A stretch of DNA of 64,000 bases from Luteibacter pinisoli (GTDB lineage: Bacteria > Pseudomonadota > Gammaproteobacteria > Xanthomonadales > Rhodanobacteraceae). The stretch spans positions 2,108,001 to 2,172,000 of the forward strand of contig NZ_CP041046.1 of NCBI RefSeq assembly GCF_006385595.1. The letters are read 5' to 3'. Shown here in pieces: positions 53,165 to 61,025 of the stretch. Numbering within the stretch: position 1 is the first letter of the stretch; each line of letters opens with the position of its first letter. A model generated the notes under the pieces. The model worked only from the letters and a program-made list of their open reading frames with translations. It had not been told where the DNA came from and did no database searches. The translations under genes were made by a program, and so were the position numbers.

Positions 53165-53205
53165 GCAGCCCGTCGTACCGATTGCCATCGAAGACGGCGG
53201 GCTGC
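53165..53205. terminator. Bidirectional terminator candidate between SDR and LysR genes
   Basis: GCAGCCCGTCGT (53165-53176) pairs with ACGGCGGGCTGC (53194-53205) with a single G-U pair, around a 17-base loop, exactly between the convergent stops. No U run follows; the position supports termination in both directions. Confidence 0.5.
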
Positions 53206-53208
53206 GTG

Positions 53209-54129
53209 CTAGATCTCAGGAGTGCGCCCAAAGCTGGCGAGCTCGGCGCGAAGTTTCGGCACGGCGAAATCGATGAAATGGCGAAGCTTCGCGGGCATGA
53301 TGTGGCGGGAGATGTGCACCAGGTGCACGGGTAACGGCTCAACCTCGTACGCTTGCAAGATATATTGCAGTTTCCCGGCCTTTACTGCTTCGGCCACGTC
53401 ATGCTCGAGCACGAGCGTCGCACCGATTCCATCGATGGCGGCGTCCACCGCCGCATCCGGTGAGAGCACAAGCAAGCGCGGAACAACCGCCACCGTAAAG
53501 GTCTCTTCCGCGCCGGGGTTTCGGAAACGCCAGGGCGAAAGATAGGGGCTATCGAATACGGCGCAGGGAAAATCTCGCAGGTCTTCCGGCGTCTCCGGCC
53601 CACCATGTTTCTCGAGAACGCCCGGGCTGGCTACGACCACGACCCTGAGTGCCCCGATGCGCGTCGCGACAAGGCTGCTATCGCGCAGGCGGCCGATCCG
53701 AATGGCGACGTCGGCATGCGCATCGACAAGGTCGACGTTTCGGTCGGACTGCAGGAGCCGGATTCGTACGTCCGGGTACTGTGCCAGGAACTGATCGATG
53801 ACCGTCAGGACTCTCAACCGCGCAACCTGCACGGGAGTGGCGACGACTAACTCGCCTCGCGGGGTCTGGAACTCACCGGCGGCGCGGCGTTCCTGCTCAT
53901 CGACCTGCTCCAGGATCTGCTTCGCCGCGGCGACGTATTCATTGCCGGCGTCGGTCAGCGTGAGCTTTCGGGTGGTTCGGACGAGCAGCTTCGTGCCCAG
54001 GAGCGCTTCAAGATCGTTGACGTTTCGCGTGAGCGTGGAGACCGGAATCCGCATGCGTCTCGCAGCCGCCGACAGGCTCCCCAATTCCACCGAGGAGACC
54101 AGCATGGCCATGGCTTCGAGTCGGTCCAT
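53209..54129 (-). CDS. LysR-family transcriptional regulator
   Basis: A 306-residue LysR protein. The N-terminal winged helix (MDRLEAMAMLVSSVELGSLSAAARRMRIPVSTLTRNVNDLEALLGTKLLVRTTRKL) is typical, and the C-terminal substrate-binding half (residues 90-290) follows the two-lobe pattern (PVQVARLRVLTVIDQFLAQYPDVRIRLL). ATG at 54129 lies about 20 bases after the start predicted from a perfect TATAAT (54161-54156). It converges with the SDR gene. A 15-bp palindrome in the divergent region toward the small membrane gene is a candidate binding site. The inducer is unknown. Confidence 0.92.
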   Translation of the reverse strand: MDRLEAMAMLVSSVELGSLSAAARRMRIPVSTLTRNVNDLEALLGTKLLVRTTRKLTLTDAGNEYVAAAKQILEQVDEQERRAAGEFQTPRGELVVATPVQVARLRVLTVIDQFLAQYPDVRIRLLQSDRNVDLVDAHADVAIRIGRLRDSSLVATRIGALRVVVVASPGVLEKHGGPETPEDLRDFPCAVFDSPYLSPWRFRNPGAEETFTVAVVPRLLVLSPDAAVDAAIDGIGATLVLEHDVAEAVKAGKLQYILQAYEVEPLPVHLVHISRHIMPAKLRHFIDFAVPKLRAELASFGRTPEI

Positions 54130-54214
54130 GTTGCTCGCCGATGATAAAGCGGGGAATTATATCCAGCCTCCAGTCCGTGGTTGCAGGCGAGCCGCCTTCC
54201 GTCCGGGGGGTACT

Positions 54215-54229
54215 GGGACAATTTGTCCC
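54215..54229. promoter_or_regulatory. 15-bp perfect palindrome (GGGACAA-T-TTGTCCC) in a divergent region
   Basis: Seven-base arms surround a central T, 86 bases from the LysR start and 73 bases from the small membrane gene. The plus-strand TTGTAT (54232-54237), 16 bases, TAGCAT (54254-54259) could be the promoter for that gene. The palindrome is a likely dimer-binding site, probably of the LysR protein or another regulator. Confidence 0.5.
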
Positions 54230-54301
54230 GATTGTATGGGGATTGTTTCTGGGTAGCATGCTTTAAAGCCAACCGCTAAGCATCTGCCCGGAAACATTAA
54301 A

Positions 54302-54529
54302 ATGATCGATTGGGTCCCCATCATCTTCATTGTCTTCAAGGCCCTGGTCTTCGGGACGGGCATGTTTTTCGCTGTAAAGTGGCATTACGACCAGGGAAAG
54401 TTGGGCCGCCACAAGGAGCGGCGCCGGGTGTTGCGCCTGGTCGGCACGACGGTAGCCATCTTCGTGCCGTTGGTGGTGGGGCTGCTGTACGCCACCTTTT
54501 ACGTCTGCGGGAAGCTGGGTTTGACCTGA
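54302..54529 (+). CDS. Small two-helix membrane protein
   Basis: A 75-residue protein with one helix (IIFIVFKALVFGTGMFFAV), a short basic cytoplasmic loop (HYDQGKLGRHKERRR) and a second helix (LVGTTVAIFVPLVVGLLYATFYV), so both ends face the periplasm or both the cytoplasm. The charge pattern puts the loop inside. No family was recognised, but very similar short membrane proteins occur in Xanthomonadales. It is divergent from the LysR gene and has its own likely promoter. Confidence 0.6.
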   Translation: MIDWVPIIFIVFKALVFGTGMFFAVKWHYDQGKLGRHKERRRVLRLVGTTVAIFVPLVVGLLYATFYVCGKLGLT

Positions 54530-54539
54530 AGGCGATGGC

Positions 54540-55118
54540 CTAGTCCTTGAATATCGCCGGCGTCCCCACCCAGATCATGCGCACCTCGGTTTTACCCGCA
54601 TTACGCATGCTGTAAGGATGGCGCTGGTCAAAGTGCGCACTGTCTCCCGCCTTAAGTACGAACTTCTTCCTGCCCACGGTCATTTCCAGCGTGCCGCTCA
54701 GGATGTACCAGAAGCCCTCGCCTTCCCTGTGGATGGTCGGCGCGACGAGGCCGGGCGGGACGATGAGCCGGAGCGCTTCCATCTTGCGTTCGGCATGCCG
54801 GCCACTCAATCGCTCGTAGACCACGGGTGATTCGAGATCGAGTCGCTCGTGTTCGCCGGCGCGGCAGACAATCTGCCCCGGCGTGGGGACCCCGACGAAG
54901 TAATCCACGTCGACATCCAGCGCTCGTGCAATGGCTTCGAGCGACAGGAGCGATGGATGGGCGAGGTTCCTCTCGACCTGCGAGAGGAACGGTATGGACA
55001 GCCCTGAGCTGGTGGCCAGCGCCTGCAGGGTGAGACCGAGGCCTCGCCGTCGGTCACGAATCGCCGAGCCAATGCTCAGCCCCGCAGCATGCACCGGCGT
55101 CCCCTGTGCGCCGGCCAT
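54540..55118 (-). CDS. XRE-family regulator with a C-terminal cupin domain
   Basis: A 192-residue regulator: an N-terminal XRE helix-turn-helix (SIGSAIRDRRRGLGLTLQALATSSGLSIPFLSQVERNLAHPSLLSLEAIARAL) and a cupin from about residue 110 (VPPGLVAPTIHREGEGFWYILSGTLEMTVGRKKFVLKAGDSAHFDQRHPYSMRN). This is the PuuR/SutR type in which the cupin senses a small molecule. It lies two bases after the stop of the SnoaL-like gene and is co-transcribed with it. The divergent TonB receptor and the palindrome at 55645-55660 are the likely targets. Confidence 0.9.
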   Translation of the reverse strand: MAGAQGTPVHAAGLSIGSAIRDRRRGLGLTLQALATSSGLSIPFLSQVERNLAHPSLLSLEAIARALDVDVDYFVGVPTPGQIVCRAGEHERLDLESPVVYERLSGRHAERKMEALRLIVPPGLVAPTIHREGEGFWYILSGTLEMTVGRKKFVLKAGDSAHFDQRHPYSMRNAGKTEVRMIWVGTPAIFKD

Positions 55119-55120
55119 AC

Positions 55121-55570
55121 TCAGGAGCTGTGGTCGCTGCTGATGAGCCAGCGGCCGCCGACCTTGTGGAACAGCAGGGTCGTCAGGCCGGAAACCTCGG
55201 CGCCCGTGTCCGGCTTGAGGTGGTAGCGGCCGACCACGAACGCGTACTGGGAGCCGAGGTCTTTGACGTCGATCAGTTCCAGCGTCAGCTTGCCGAAGCT
55301 GGCACCCGGCTTCTTGAAGCGCGTCACATACATGGTCTCGATCGCTTCGTAGCCCACCACGGTGCCGCTGGCACTGACGTAGCGGGTGCTGGGCGAGTGC
55401 TCATAGCACTCCATGAAGGTTTTCAGGTCACCCGCGGACCAGGCGGCGGCACTGGCGTCGAGCGTCTGCTTGATGGCCTGGGCGGTCGGGACGGCCGGCG
55501 TTTCAGCCGACACGCTGGCGGCCAGCGTCACTGCGCTCGCGGCGCAGAAAAGAACGGACATGGTTTTCAT
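55121..55570 (-). CDS. Secreted SnoaL/NTF2-like protein
   Basis: A 149-residue protein with a signal peptide (cleavage near SVSAE). The mature part has the NTF2/SnoaL cone fold: AIKQTLDASAAAWSAGDLKTFMECYEHSPSTRYVSASGTVVGYEAIETMY and a closing strand with GGRWLISSDHSS, the usual end of YybH/DUF4440-like proteins. Such proteins are lyase- or isomerase-like or bind small ligands; the substrate is unknown. The gene is transcribed away from the TonB receptor and precedes the XRE-cupin regulator. A good minus-strand promoter is TTGATG, 17 bases, TACGAT within 55622-55655. Confidence 0.82.
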   Translation of the reverse strand: MKTMSVLFCAASAVTLAASVSAETPAVPTAQAIKQTLDASAAAWSAGDLKTFMECYEHSPSTRYVSASGTVVGYEAIETMYVTRFKKPGASFGKLTLELIDVKDLGSQYAFVVGRYHLKPDTGAEVSGLTTLLFHKVGGRWLISSDHSS

Positions 55571-55644
55571 GGCACCCCATTAATTGGACCGTTTGGATGT
55601 CTATCTGCGACTGCAGCCCGATCGTATCGTAAAAGCTTGACGTC

Positions 55645-55660
55645 ATCAAAACTTTTTGAT
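55645..55660. promoter_or_regulatory. Palindrome over the divergent promoters of the SnoaL-like and TonB-receptor genes
   Basis: ATCAAAA (55645-55651) and TTTTGAT (55654-55660) are perfect inverted copies two bases apart. The site overlaps TTGATG of the minus-strand promoter and lies between TTGACG and TCTGAT of the plus strand. The XRE-cupin regulator of the same locus is the likely binder. TGACGTCA (55638-55645) adjoins it. Confidence 0.5.
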
Positions 55661-55761
55661 CTGATCGAAACAAGCCATCGTGCGCCGCAGCATAGCCGTC
55701 TGGATGGCTATCCATTCCGTGCCAGGGGACCTAGGGCACAACCGACTCCCGGGGGAGTTTC

Positions 55762-58071
55762 ATGAACCACGATTTCAAGCGCACGTTGCTCTATTCCGCC
55801 CTGTTGTCCGTGGCCTTGGCCGCAGGCGCCGCCGAGGCACAGGACGCGACCACGCCCGCCAACGATAAAAAGAAGGCGCAGGCGTCGGATACGCCCCAGA
55901 CCCTCGAAGGCATCACGGTGACCGCCGCCAAGCGCGAGCAGGATATCCAGAAGGTGCCGATCAGCATGACCGCACTGACGGGCGAGCAGCTGGAGCGCCA
56001 GGGTGTAACCAGCCTGGTCGATCTCGCCCGTATCGCACCTTCTCTCACCGTCGTTTCGTCAGGCCCGGGTTCGAACAACCTGATCATCCGCGGTATCTCG
56101 TCCAGCGCCGGCTCCGCGGCGACGGTCGGCTACTACCTGGATGACGTGCCCATCGCGGCGTCCAGCAATGCCGCCCTGCTCTCCACGCGTGGCGTGATTG
56201 ATCCGTCGGTGTTCGATATCGAGCGTGTCGAGGTGCTTCGCGGGCCCCAGGGCACGATCTACTGCTCCAGCTCCATGGGCGGCACGGTCAAGTACGTGAC
56301 CAACCAGCCGGACCTGGACTTCGTCGAAGCCCGCATCAAGACCGATGTCTCCGGCACGTACCATGGCGGCCCAAACGCCAACGTCAATGGCGTGCTCAAC
56401 ATTCCGCTGCTCAAGGACAAGGTCGCCCTGCGCGTCTCTGCCTACTATCGCGATGACGACGGCTATATCGACCGCTACCGGATCTCGCCGACCAACTATC
56501 TCGAGGCGGACCCGGACAGCAAGAAGAAGGACAACGTCAACACGTTCAAGACGTATGGCGCACTTGCGGCACTGCTGATCAAGCCGGACGATACCCTGAC
56601 GATCACGCCGAGCGTCATCTACCAGTACTCCAGGCTCGGCTCGCCGTTTACCTACGACAAGATCCCGGCGACGCTCAGCGACCCCTACCAAGTGCGCGAT
56701 GTCAACGAAGCGAACGTGCAGAAGTCGACGATCTCGAACCTCGCCATCCACAAGCAGTTCGACGCGTTCGAACTGATGTCGTCATCCTCGTACTTCACGC
56801 GCGACGTCAACATCCGCGACGATAGCTCCAAGGTCATCAACTACTTCTTCGGCCTGCCCAGCGTCTACCCGACGACCATGTACGGAAGCTACAAGAACAA
56901 GGAGTTCACCGAGGAAGTGCGGGCCACCAGCAAGTTCGACGGGCCGGTGCAGGCGATCCTTGGCGCCTTCTACCACGATGTGCGTGCGCCGCTTTCCTCG
57001 TCCATCCCCTACCCCGACGGCTTCAACCAGGCCTTCAATACGCCGTTCCCTGATTACTCGACGATCTACGCCGGCGCGCGCAACGCCACCCTGCACGAGT
57101 ATGCCGTGTTCGGTGAGCTGTCCTGGAACATCACCGATAAGCTGAAGGCCAGCGCCGGCATCCGTGCGTTCGAGGTGAAGCAGGGCTTCGCGCAGAGCGG
57201 CGACGGCCTCCTCAACGGCGGCCCGAGCACCGTACATAGCAGCTCGAAGGACTACGGCAGCACGCCGAAGTTCACGCTGCAGTACCAGGTCAGCCCGGAC
57301 AACATGGTCTACGCCACGGCATCCGAAGGCTACCGTCCGGGCGGCCCGAATAACCCGGCGCCAGCGGCGCTGTGTGGCTCGGAGGTCGAAGGCCTTGGCC
57401 TCAGCCAGTCGCAGTTGAACAAGTACAACCCGGATACCCTGTGGAACTACGAGCTGGGCTTCAAGAGCTCGATGCTGGACCGGCGCCTGCTGATCGACGC
57501 GTCCGTGTATCACATCGACTGGAAGCACGTGCAGCAGCAGATCGTGCTGGGTTGCGGCTACAACATCACGGCTAACTTCGGCGATGCCGTCAGCCAGGGT
57601 GCGGAGCTGGAGATGAAGTTCCTGCCCATCAACTCGGTGACCCTGAGTGCCGGATTCAGCTACAACGACGCGCATCTGAAGAACGACGTGCCTGGCACCT
57701 CGGCGAAGGATGGCGACCGCCTCGTGAACGTTCCACGTTTTACCGGCTCACTCGCGGCCGAGTATCGCCACCGGGTCAACGCCCAGTACGACGGCTTCAT
57801 GCGCACCGATATCAGCTACGTGGGTGATTCCAACTTCCTGTACGACCGGGAAAGCCCGTTCTACCGCCGCAAGGGCTTTGCCACCACCAACGTCCGCGTG
57901 GGCATGGAAGGCCGTAATGGCTTCGATATCTCGCTCTACGCCACCAACCTGTTCGACAAGCACGGCGAGACCGACCTTCCCGTCGCCATCTCGGCCGACC
58001 TGCCGACGACGCGCCGCGTGGCACTTAATCAGCCGCGTACGATTGGTGTGACCTTGCAGTATCAGTACTAA
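55762..58071 (+). CDS. TonB-dependent outer-membrane receptor (second)
   Basis: A 769-residue receptor: signal peptide to about AAEAQ, TonB box LEGITVTAAK near 48-57, plug with DIQKVPISMTALTG, IIRGISSSAGSAATVGYYLDDVPIA and RVEVLRGPQGTIYCSSSMGGTVKYVT, then a 22-strand barrel ending in aromatic QYQY. The YCSSSMGG form differs from the usual YGASSMGG by a cysteine. Ligand is unknown. It lies divergent from the SnoaL-like/XRE-cupin pair, which likely regulates it. GGGGGAG precedes the ATG. No ABC or permease partner is adjacent. Confidence 0.9.
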   Translation: MNHDFKRTLLYSALLSVALAAGAAEAQDATTPANDKKKAQASDTPQTLEGITVTAAKREQDIQKVPISMTALTGEQLERQGVTSLVDLARIAPSLTVVSSGPGSNNLIIRGISSSAGSAATVGYYLDDVPIAASSNAALLSTRGVIDPSVFDIERVEVLRGPQGTIYCSSSMGGTVKYVTNQPDLDFVEARIKTDVSGTYHGGPNANVNGVLNIPLLKDKVALRVSAYYRDDDGYIDRYRISPTNYLEADPDSKKKDNVNTFKTYGALAALLIKPDDTLTITPSVIYQYSRLGSPFTYDKIPATLSDPYQVRDVNEANVQKSTISNLAIHKQFDAFELMSSSSYFTRDVNIRDDSSKVINYFFGLPSVYPTTMYGSYKNKEFTEEVRATSKFDGPVQAILGAFYHDVRAPLSSSIPYPDGFNQAFNTPFPDYSTIYAGARNATLHEYAVFGELSWNITDKLKASAGIRAFEVKQGFAQSGDGLLNGGPSTVHSSSKDYGSTPKFTLQYQVSPDNMVYATASEGYRPGGPNNPAPAALCGSEVEGLGLSQSQLNKYNPDTLWNYELGFKSSMLDRRLLIDASVYHIDWKHVQQQIVLGCGYNITANFGDAVSQGAELEMKFLPINSVTLSAGFSYNDAHLKNDVPGTSAKDGDRLVNVPRFTGSLAAEYRHRVNAQYDGFMRTDISYVGDSNFLYDRESPFYRRKGFATTNVRVGMEGRNGFDISLYATNLFDKHGETDLPVAISADLPTTRRVALNQPRTIGVTLQYQY

Positions 58072-58084
58072 GGGGCATCGGAGG

Positions 58085-58108
58085 CGCCGCGGCAGGTTTG
58101 TCGCGGCG
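58085..58108. terminator. Hairpin after the TonB-receptor gene
   Basis: CGCCGCGGCA (58085-58094) pairs with TGTCGCGGCG (58099-58108) with one G-U pair and a GGTT loop, 14 bases after the receptor stop. It faces a convergent gene and can serve as terminator for both. No U run is present. Confidence 0.5.
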
Positions 58109-58119
58109 TCAGCGCCTCA

Positions 58120-58353
58120 CTAATGCATATCTTCGACCGACCAGGGCCGGTGAACGCCAAGGAAAAAGGCAGTATCGTGCGGCCTGACGAAGACGAGCAA
58201 CCGTTGGCCGACCTCATCAGTGCCGAGCAAGGTGACCGTTCGACCTAAGAACTTGGACGTCCGACGGATCGTGTCCCAGGTTGCATGCGATGGAATATAG
58301 ATAACCTCACCATCGACGTCTGCCTGATCGAATGCTTTCCCTGCTACGTTCAT
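58120..58353 (-). CDS. Small hypothetical protein in a low-GC cluster
   Basis: A 77-residue protein starting MNVAGKAFDQADVDGEVIYIPSH. The start at 58353 has GAGG six bases upstream; a longer reading to 58494 would include an unlikely Cys-rich leader. It has hydrophobic strands (VTLLG, RLLVFVRP) and aromatic residues but no known motif. It is the last of three minus-strand genes with markedly lower GC than the rest of the window. Nothing indicates its role. Confidence 0.5.
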   Translation of the reverse strand: MNVAGKAFDQADVDGEVIYIPSHATWDTIRRTSKFLGRTVTLLGTDEVGQRLLVFVRPHDTAFFLGVHRPWSVEDMH

Positions 58354-58393
58354 CGTGTCCTCGGTGCGACCACAGGTGTTCTGGTATGTCGGC

Positions 58394-58705
58394 TTAGGGC
58401 AGGCGTCTGAGCAAGTCCGCCTCGATGGATTCCAGTAGTGTTTGGTCGGACTTTCCATCATCTCTGACAAAATAGGTGCCCTTGAGTCCGTCATGACAGA
58501 TGGCTATCGAGATTGCGTTGAAGCGAAGGACCCAACGTCGGGAATACACTTCATCAACTTCTTCGATAGGCACTCCATCCCAGTGCTTCTCAAGATATTT
58601 CACCAGCGAATCAAAGCCATCCCACGTCTGATCCGCCCAGTAGTGGTATAGGACGCGTCCCGATTCATCGATGCTCTTAGTCAGGGCTGGTACTTCTTGA
58701 TTCAT
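58394..58705 (-). CDS. Hypothetical protein, possibly immunity-like
   Basis: A 103-residue acidic cytoplasmic protein starting MNQEVPALTKSIDESG. It contains a Trp/Asp-rich part (HYWADQTWDGFDSLVKYLEKHWDG), then VDEVYSRRWVLRFNAISIAICHDGLKGTYFVRDDGK. Small acidic proteins of this style and GC are common as immunity proteins in toxin clusters, but no toxin is adjacent and no family match was recognised. The neighbours share the low GC. Confidence 0.55.
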   Translation of the reverse strand: MNQEVPALTKSIDESGRVLYHYWADQTWDGFDSLVKYLEKHWDGVPIEEVDEVYSRRWVLRFNAISIAICHDGLKGTYFVRDDGKSDQTLLESIEADLLRRLP

Positions 58706-58725
58706 GGCGAGAGTCCAGCTATTGG

Positions 58726-59190
58726 CTAGGGTAAATTCTCTAATGGCCTGACAAAGTATCGACGTTGCCCTTTGATTTCAACAACTTGAACGCGCAATTT
58801 CCTTCGTTCCCGATCGAGGTGAAAGTAGCCAGTTTTGGGGGGTGAGTCGAAGTCAAATGCCACAACTGATGGGTGCTTGTCGTCTGGGTCGTAGTCGTAG
58901 TCCTCGTGCGCGACGATCGAACCATGTTTTATGAAAAGAATCTTTTGAGTCAGGTCTCGGTAAAAGGGGTATGGCATTCTGATCTTTGATTCGATCGTTT
59001 CGGATGATGCAGACGCGTCAAAAACGAACGCTTCATCCCAAGAAAAGTCAGTGACTTTCGATGCATCAACCACACACGTGGTTACGCCCCGGCACTGATG
59101 CACAAAACCATCTGCAAATCCGCTCAGGATTTTCTGGCTGCTGCAGCCTGCCAGACTTAAGAAAATGACAACGAGCATCCTCAGTGCCAT
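58726..59190 (-). CDS. Small lipoprotein
   Basis: A 154-residue protein with a lipoprotein signal (LSLAGC, lipid-anchored Cys16). The mature part carries a possible disulfide pair (Cys33 and Cys39 in QCRGVTTCVVD), the segment VTDFSWDEAFVFDASASSETIESKIRM, and an acidic FDFDSPPKTGYFHLDRERRKLRVQVVEI. The pattern of a Trp-Asp-rich strand after the N-terminus occurs in small lipoproteins near polymorphic-toxin loci. AGGAG lies about ten bases before the ATG at 59190. No function can be assigned. Confidence 0.6.
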   Translation of the reverse strand: MALRMLVVIFLSLAGCSSQKILSGFADGFVHQCRGVTTCVVDASKVTDFSWDEAFVFDASASSETIESKIRMPYPFYRDLTQKILFIKHGSIVAHEDYDYDPDDKHPSVVAFDFDSPPKTGYFHLDRERRKLRVQVVEIKGQRRYFVRPLENLP

Positions 59191-59217
59191 AGATTGGGCT
59201 CTCCTATCGATCGATTG

Positions 59218-59994
59218 TCAGCCACCCTTCGCGCGTAATTCCTTGATGTAATTCAGCTCACCCAGCGACTTCGGCTCGTTTGGCATCAAGGCAAGACAAG
59301 CCTTGTAGGCAGCCTCAGCCTCGTCGAGGCGCTTGAGCTCAACAAGGTCGTAACCCTGGCCGCGGAGGGATTTACAGTGGAACTCGGTTTTCTCCGAGTC
59401 GCCCCAACCGTCCATCAGGTCCAGAAAGCCTGGCACCGTCTCGTAGAGAGCCAGCGATTCGGCGAAGCGCCCTTCCATCTGATAGACGTAGGCGAGTTCG
59501 GAGGCGTATTGCGCGTCGCGTGGCGACAGGGCGAGAGCCTTCTTCAGTTCGACCTCGGCTTCGGGAAAGCGGTTCATCTCGCTATAGCCGTAGCCTCGGC
59601 CCCAATACGCCATGGACCATGCCGGGCCCACATCGATGGCACTGCCCTTCCCCTTGACGGAATGCTTCACAGCCGCCTCCGCCAGGTACATCAGGCCCTG
59701 TGTCATCCCGCGTGCTGAAAACACCACATCACCGCTATGGGCATAGCGCTTCTCGTAACGCGTCACAACGTCGGTCAGCGGCCCGTCGATCGACTGCTGG
59801 ATCTTTCCCTCGTTGATCTGGACGACGGCATCGACAACGGTCTTCATGTCGGCCTGGGCCTCGTCGGACTCACCGTTGAGCGTGATGTTCTGTTTAACCG
59901 TGACGGTGTCGTCCGCCTTCGCCGTTGACGAAGCGACGGTCCCCACGATAGCGATCAGGCCCGCGGATGCCGCGGCGCGCAACAAAGGCATCAT
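59218..59994 (-). CDS. Secreted TPR-like protein (tandem paralog 1)
   Basis: A 258-residue secreted protein (signal peptide ending near STAKAD). It carries helical pairs of the tetratricopeptide type: PAWSMAYWGRGYGYSEMNRFPEAEVELKKALALSPRDAQYASELAYVYQMEGRFAESLALYETVPG and a later LDEAEAAYKACLALMPNEPKSLGELNYIKELRAKGG. Its start overlaps the stop of the upstream paralog (ATGATG). The two are about two-thirds identical by eye in the shared part, so the pair arose by duplication. TPR proteins usually act as scaffolds for protein complexes; the partner is unknown. Confidence 0.8.
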   Translation of the reverse strand: MMPLLRAAASAGLIAIVGTVASSTAKADDTVTVKQNITLNGESDEAQADMKTVVDAVVQINEGKIQQSIDGPLTDVVTRYEKRYAHSGDVVFSARGMTQGLMYLAEAAVKHSVKGKGSAIDVGPAWSMAYWGRGYGYSEMNRFPEAEVELKKALALSPRDAQYASELAYVYQMEGRFAESLALYETVPGFLDLMDGWGDSEKTEFHCKSLRGQGYDLVELKRLDEAEAAYKACLALMPNEPKSLGELNYIKELRAKGG

Positions 59995-60779
59995 TGTTTG
60001 GCTTCTTTGGCCCGCAAGCCCTTGATGTATTCGAGCTCGCCGAGTGATTTTGGCTCGCCGGGAATCAAAGCGATGCACGACTGATAAGCCTTCTCGGCCT
60101 CATCGAGTCGGTGGAGTTCTACGAGGTCGTAGCCCTGGCCGCGGAAGGCTTTGCAGCGGAACTCCGTCTTCGTGGCCTCATCCCAGTCCTCCATGGTCTC
60201 GATAAACTCGGGGACTTTCTGGAAAAGCGCGAGCGAATCAGCGAAGCGATGCTCCATCTGGTAGACGTACGCCAGCTCACCGACGAACTGCGCATCCCGT
60301 GGCGATAACGCGATGGCCTTCGCCAGCTCGGCCTCCGCTTCCGGAAACCGCTTCAACTCGCTATAGCCGTAGCCTCTTGCCCAGTAGGCCTTGGCCCATG
60401 CAGGGCCGACATCAATGGCCTTGCCCGACCCGTTGCCTGCGCCGGCGATATATTTCGTGGCTTCAAAGGTCATGTACATCATGCCCTGCCCGGGGTTCCG
60501 CGCTGAGAAAACGGCGTCCTTGCTCTTGCCGTACGCCTTTTCATAGCGGTTGACGACATCGGTCAGCGGGCCGTCGATGGCCTCCTGGACCTTCCCGTCG
60601 CGCATCGCCATGACGGCGTCGTGGACTTCCTTCTCGTCGGCCAGCGACTGCGCCGAGTCCGCGTGAACCACGATGGCGTAGTTCTGCCTGGCCTTATCCT
60701 TGGCAGGTGCGGCGGGGGTGGCCCCTGTCCCCAGCACGGCGATAACGCCGGCGATAATCGCGGGTCGCCATGGATGCAT
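59991..60779 (-). CDS. Secreted TPR-like protein (tandem paralog 2)
   Basis: A 262-residue protein with a signal peptide (MHPWRPAIIAGVIAVLG, cleavage near PAAPAK). The start at 60779 has GAGGA eight bases upstream; ATG codons at 60800 and 60803 add only a few residues. It contains the same conserved blocks as its neighbour: DGPLTDVVNRYEKAYG, AYWARGYGYSELKRFPEAEAELAKAIALSPRDAQF and LDEAEKAYQSCIALIPGEPKSLGELEYIKGLRAK. It is the first gene of the pair. The divergent OPT transporter shares the 246-base upstream region. Confidence 0.8.
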   Translation of the reverse strand: MHPWRPAIIAGVIAVLGTGATPAAPAKDKARQNYAIVVHADSAQSLADEKEVHDAVMAMRDGKVQEAIDGPLTDVVNRYEKAYGKSKDAVFSARNPGQGMMYMTFEATKYIAGAGNGSGKAIDVGPAWAKAYWARGYGYSELKRFPEAEAELAKAIALSPRDAQFVGELAYVYQMEHRFADSLALFQKVPEFIETMEDWDEATKTEFRCKAFRGQGYDLVELHRLDEAEKAYQSCIALIPGEPKSLGELEYIKGLRAKEAKQ

Positions 60780-60927
60780 CGTCGTCTTCCTCGCCTGCAT
60801 CATTGTTTTTACTCACTTTCCCTAGGGCCAGTGAATATCACGGCGCCAGGAGCGCGGCAATACAGGCGAGGGATCCAGACCCCGCCGCCCATTGCGATTC
60901 CGGCTCATTCCGGCAACCCTACCCCCT

Positions 60928-60983
60928 GGCCCGCCACCGGAGGCGGGCCGACCACAACCGCGCCTGCCACAACCGCGCCTGCC
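60928..60983. repeat. Hairpin and tandem 15-bp repeat upstream of the OPT gene
   Basis: GGCCCGCC and GGCGGGCC form a perfect 8-bp stem (60928-60949) with an ACCGGA loop. It is followed by two perfect copies of ACAACCGCGCCTGCC (60954-60968 and 60969-60983). Read in the OPT frame the repeat would encode TTAPA twice. The rest of 60780-61025 shows no other gene; it holds the divergent promoters of the OPT and TPR-pair genes. Confidence 0.5.
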
Positions 60984-61025
60984 AAGGCGGCCAACAAGGG
61001 ACCACCACATGACCGGACGACTTTC

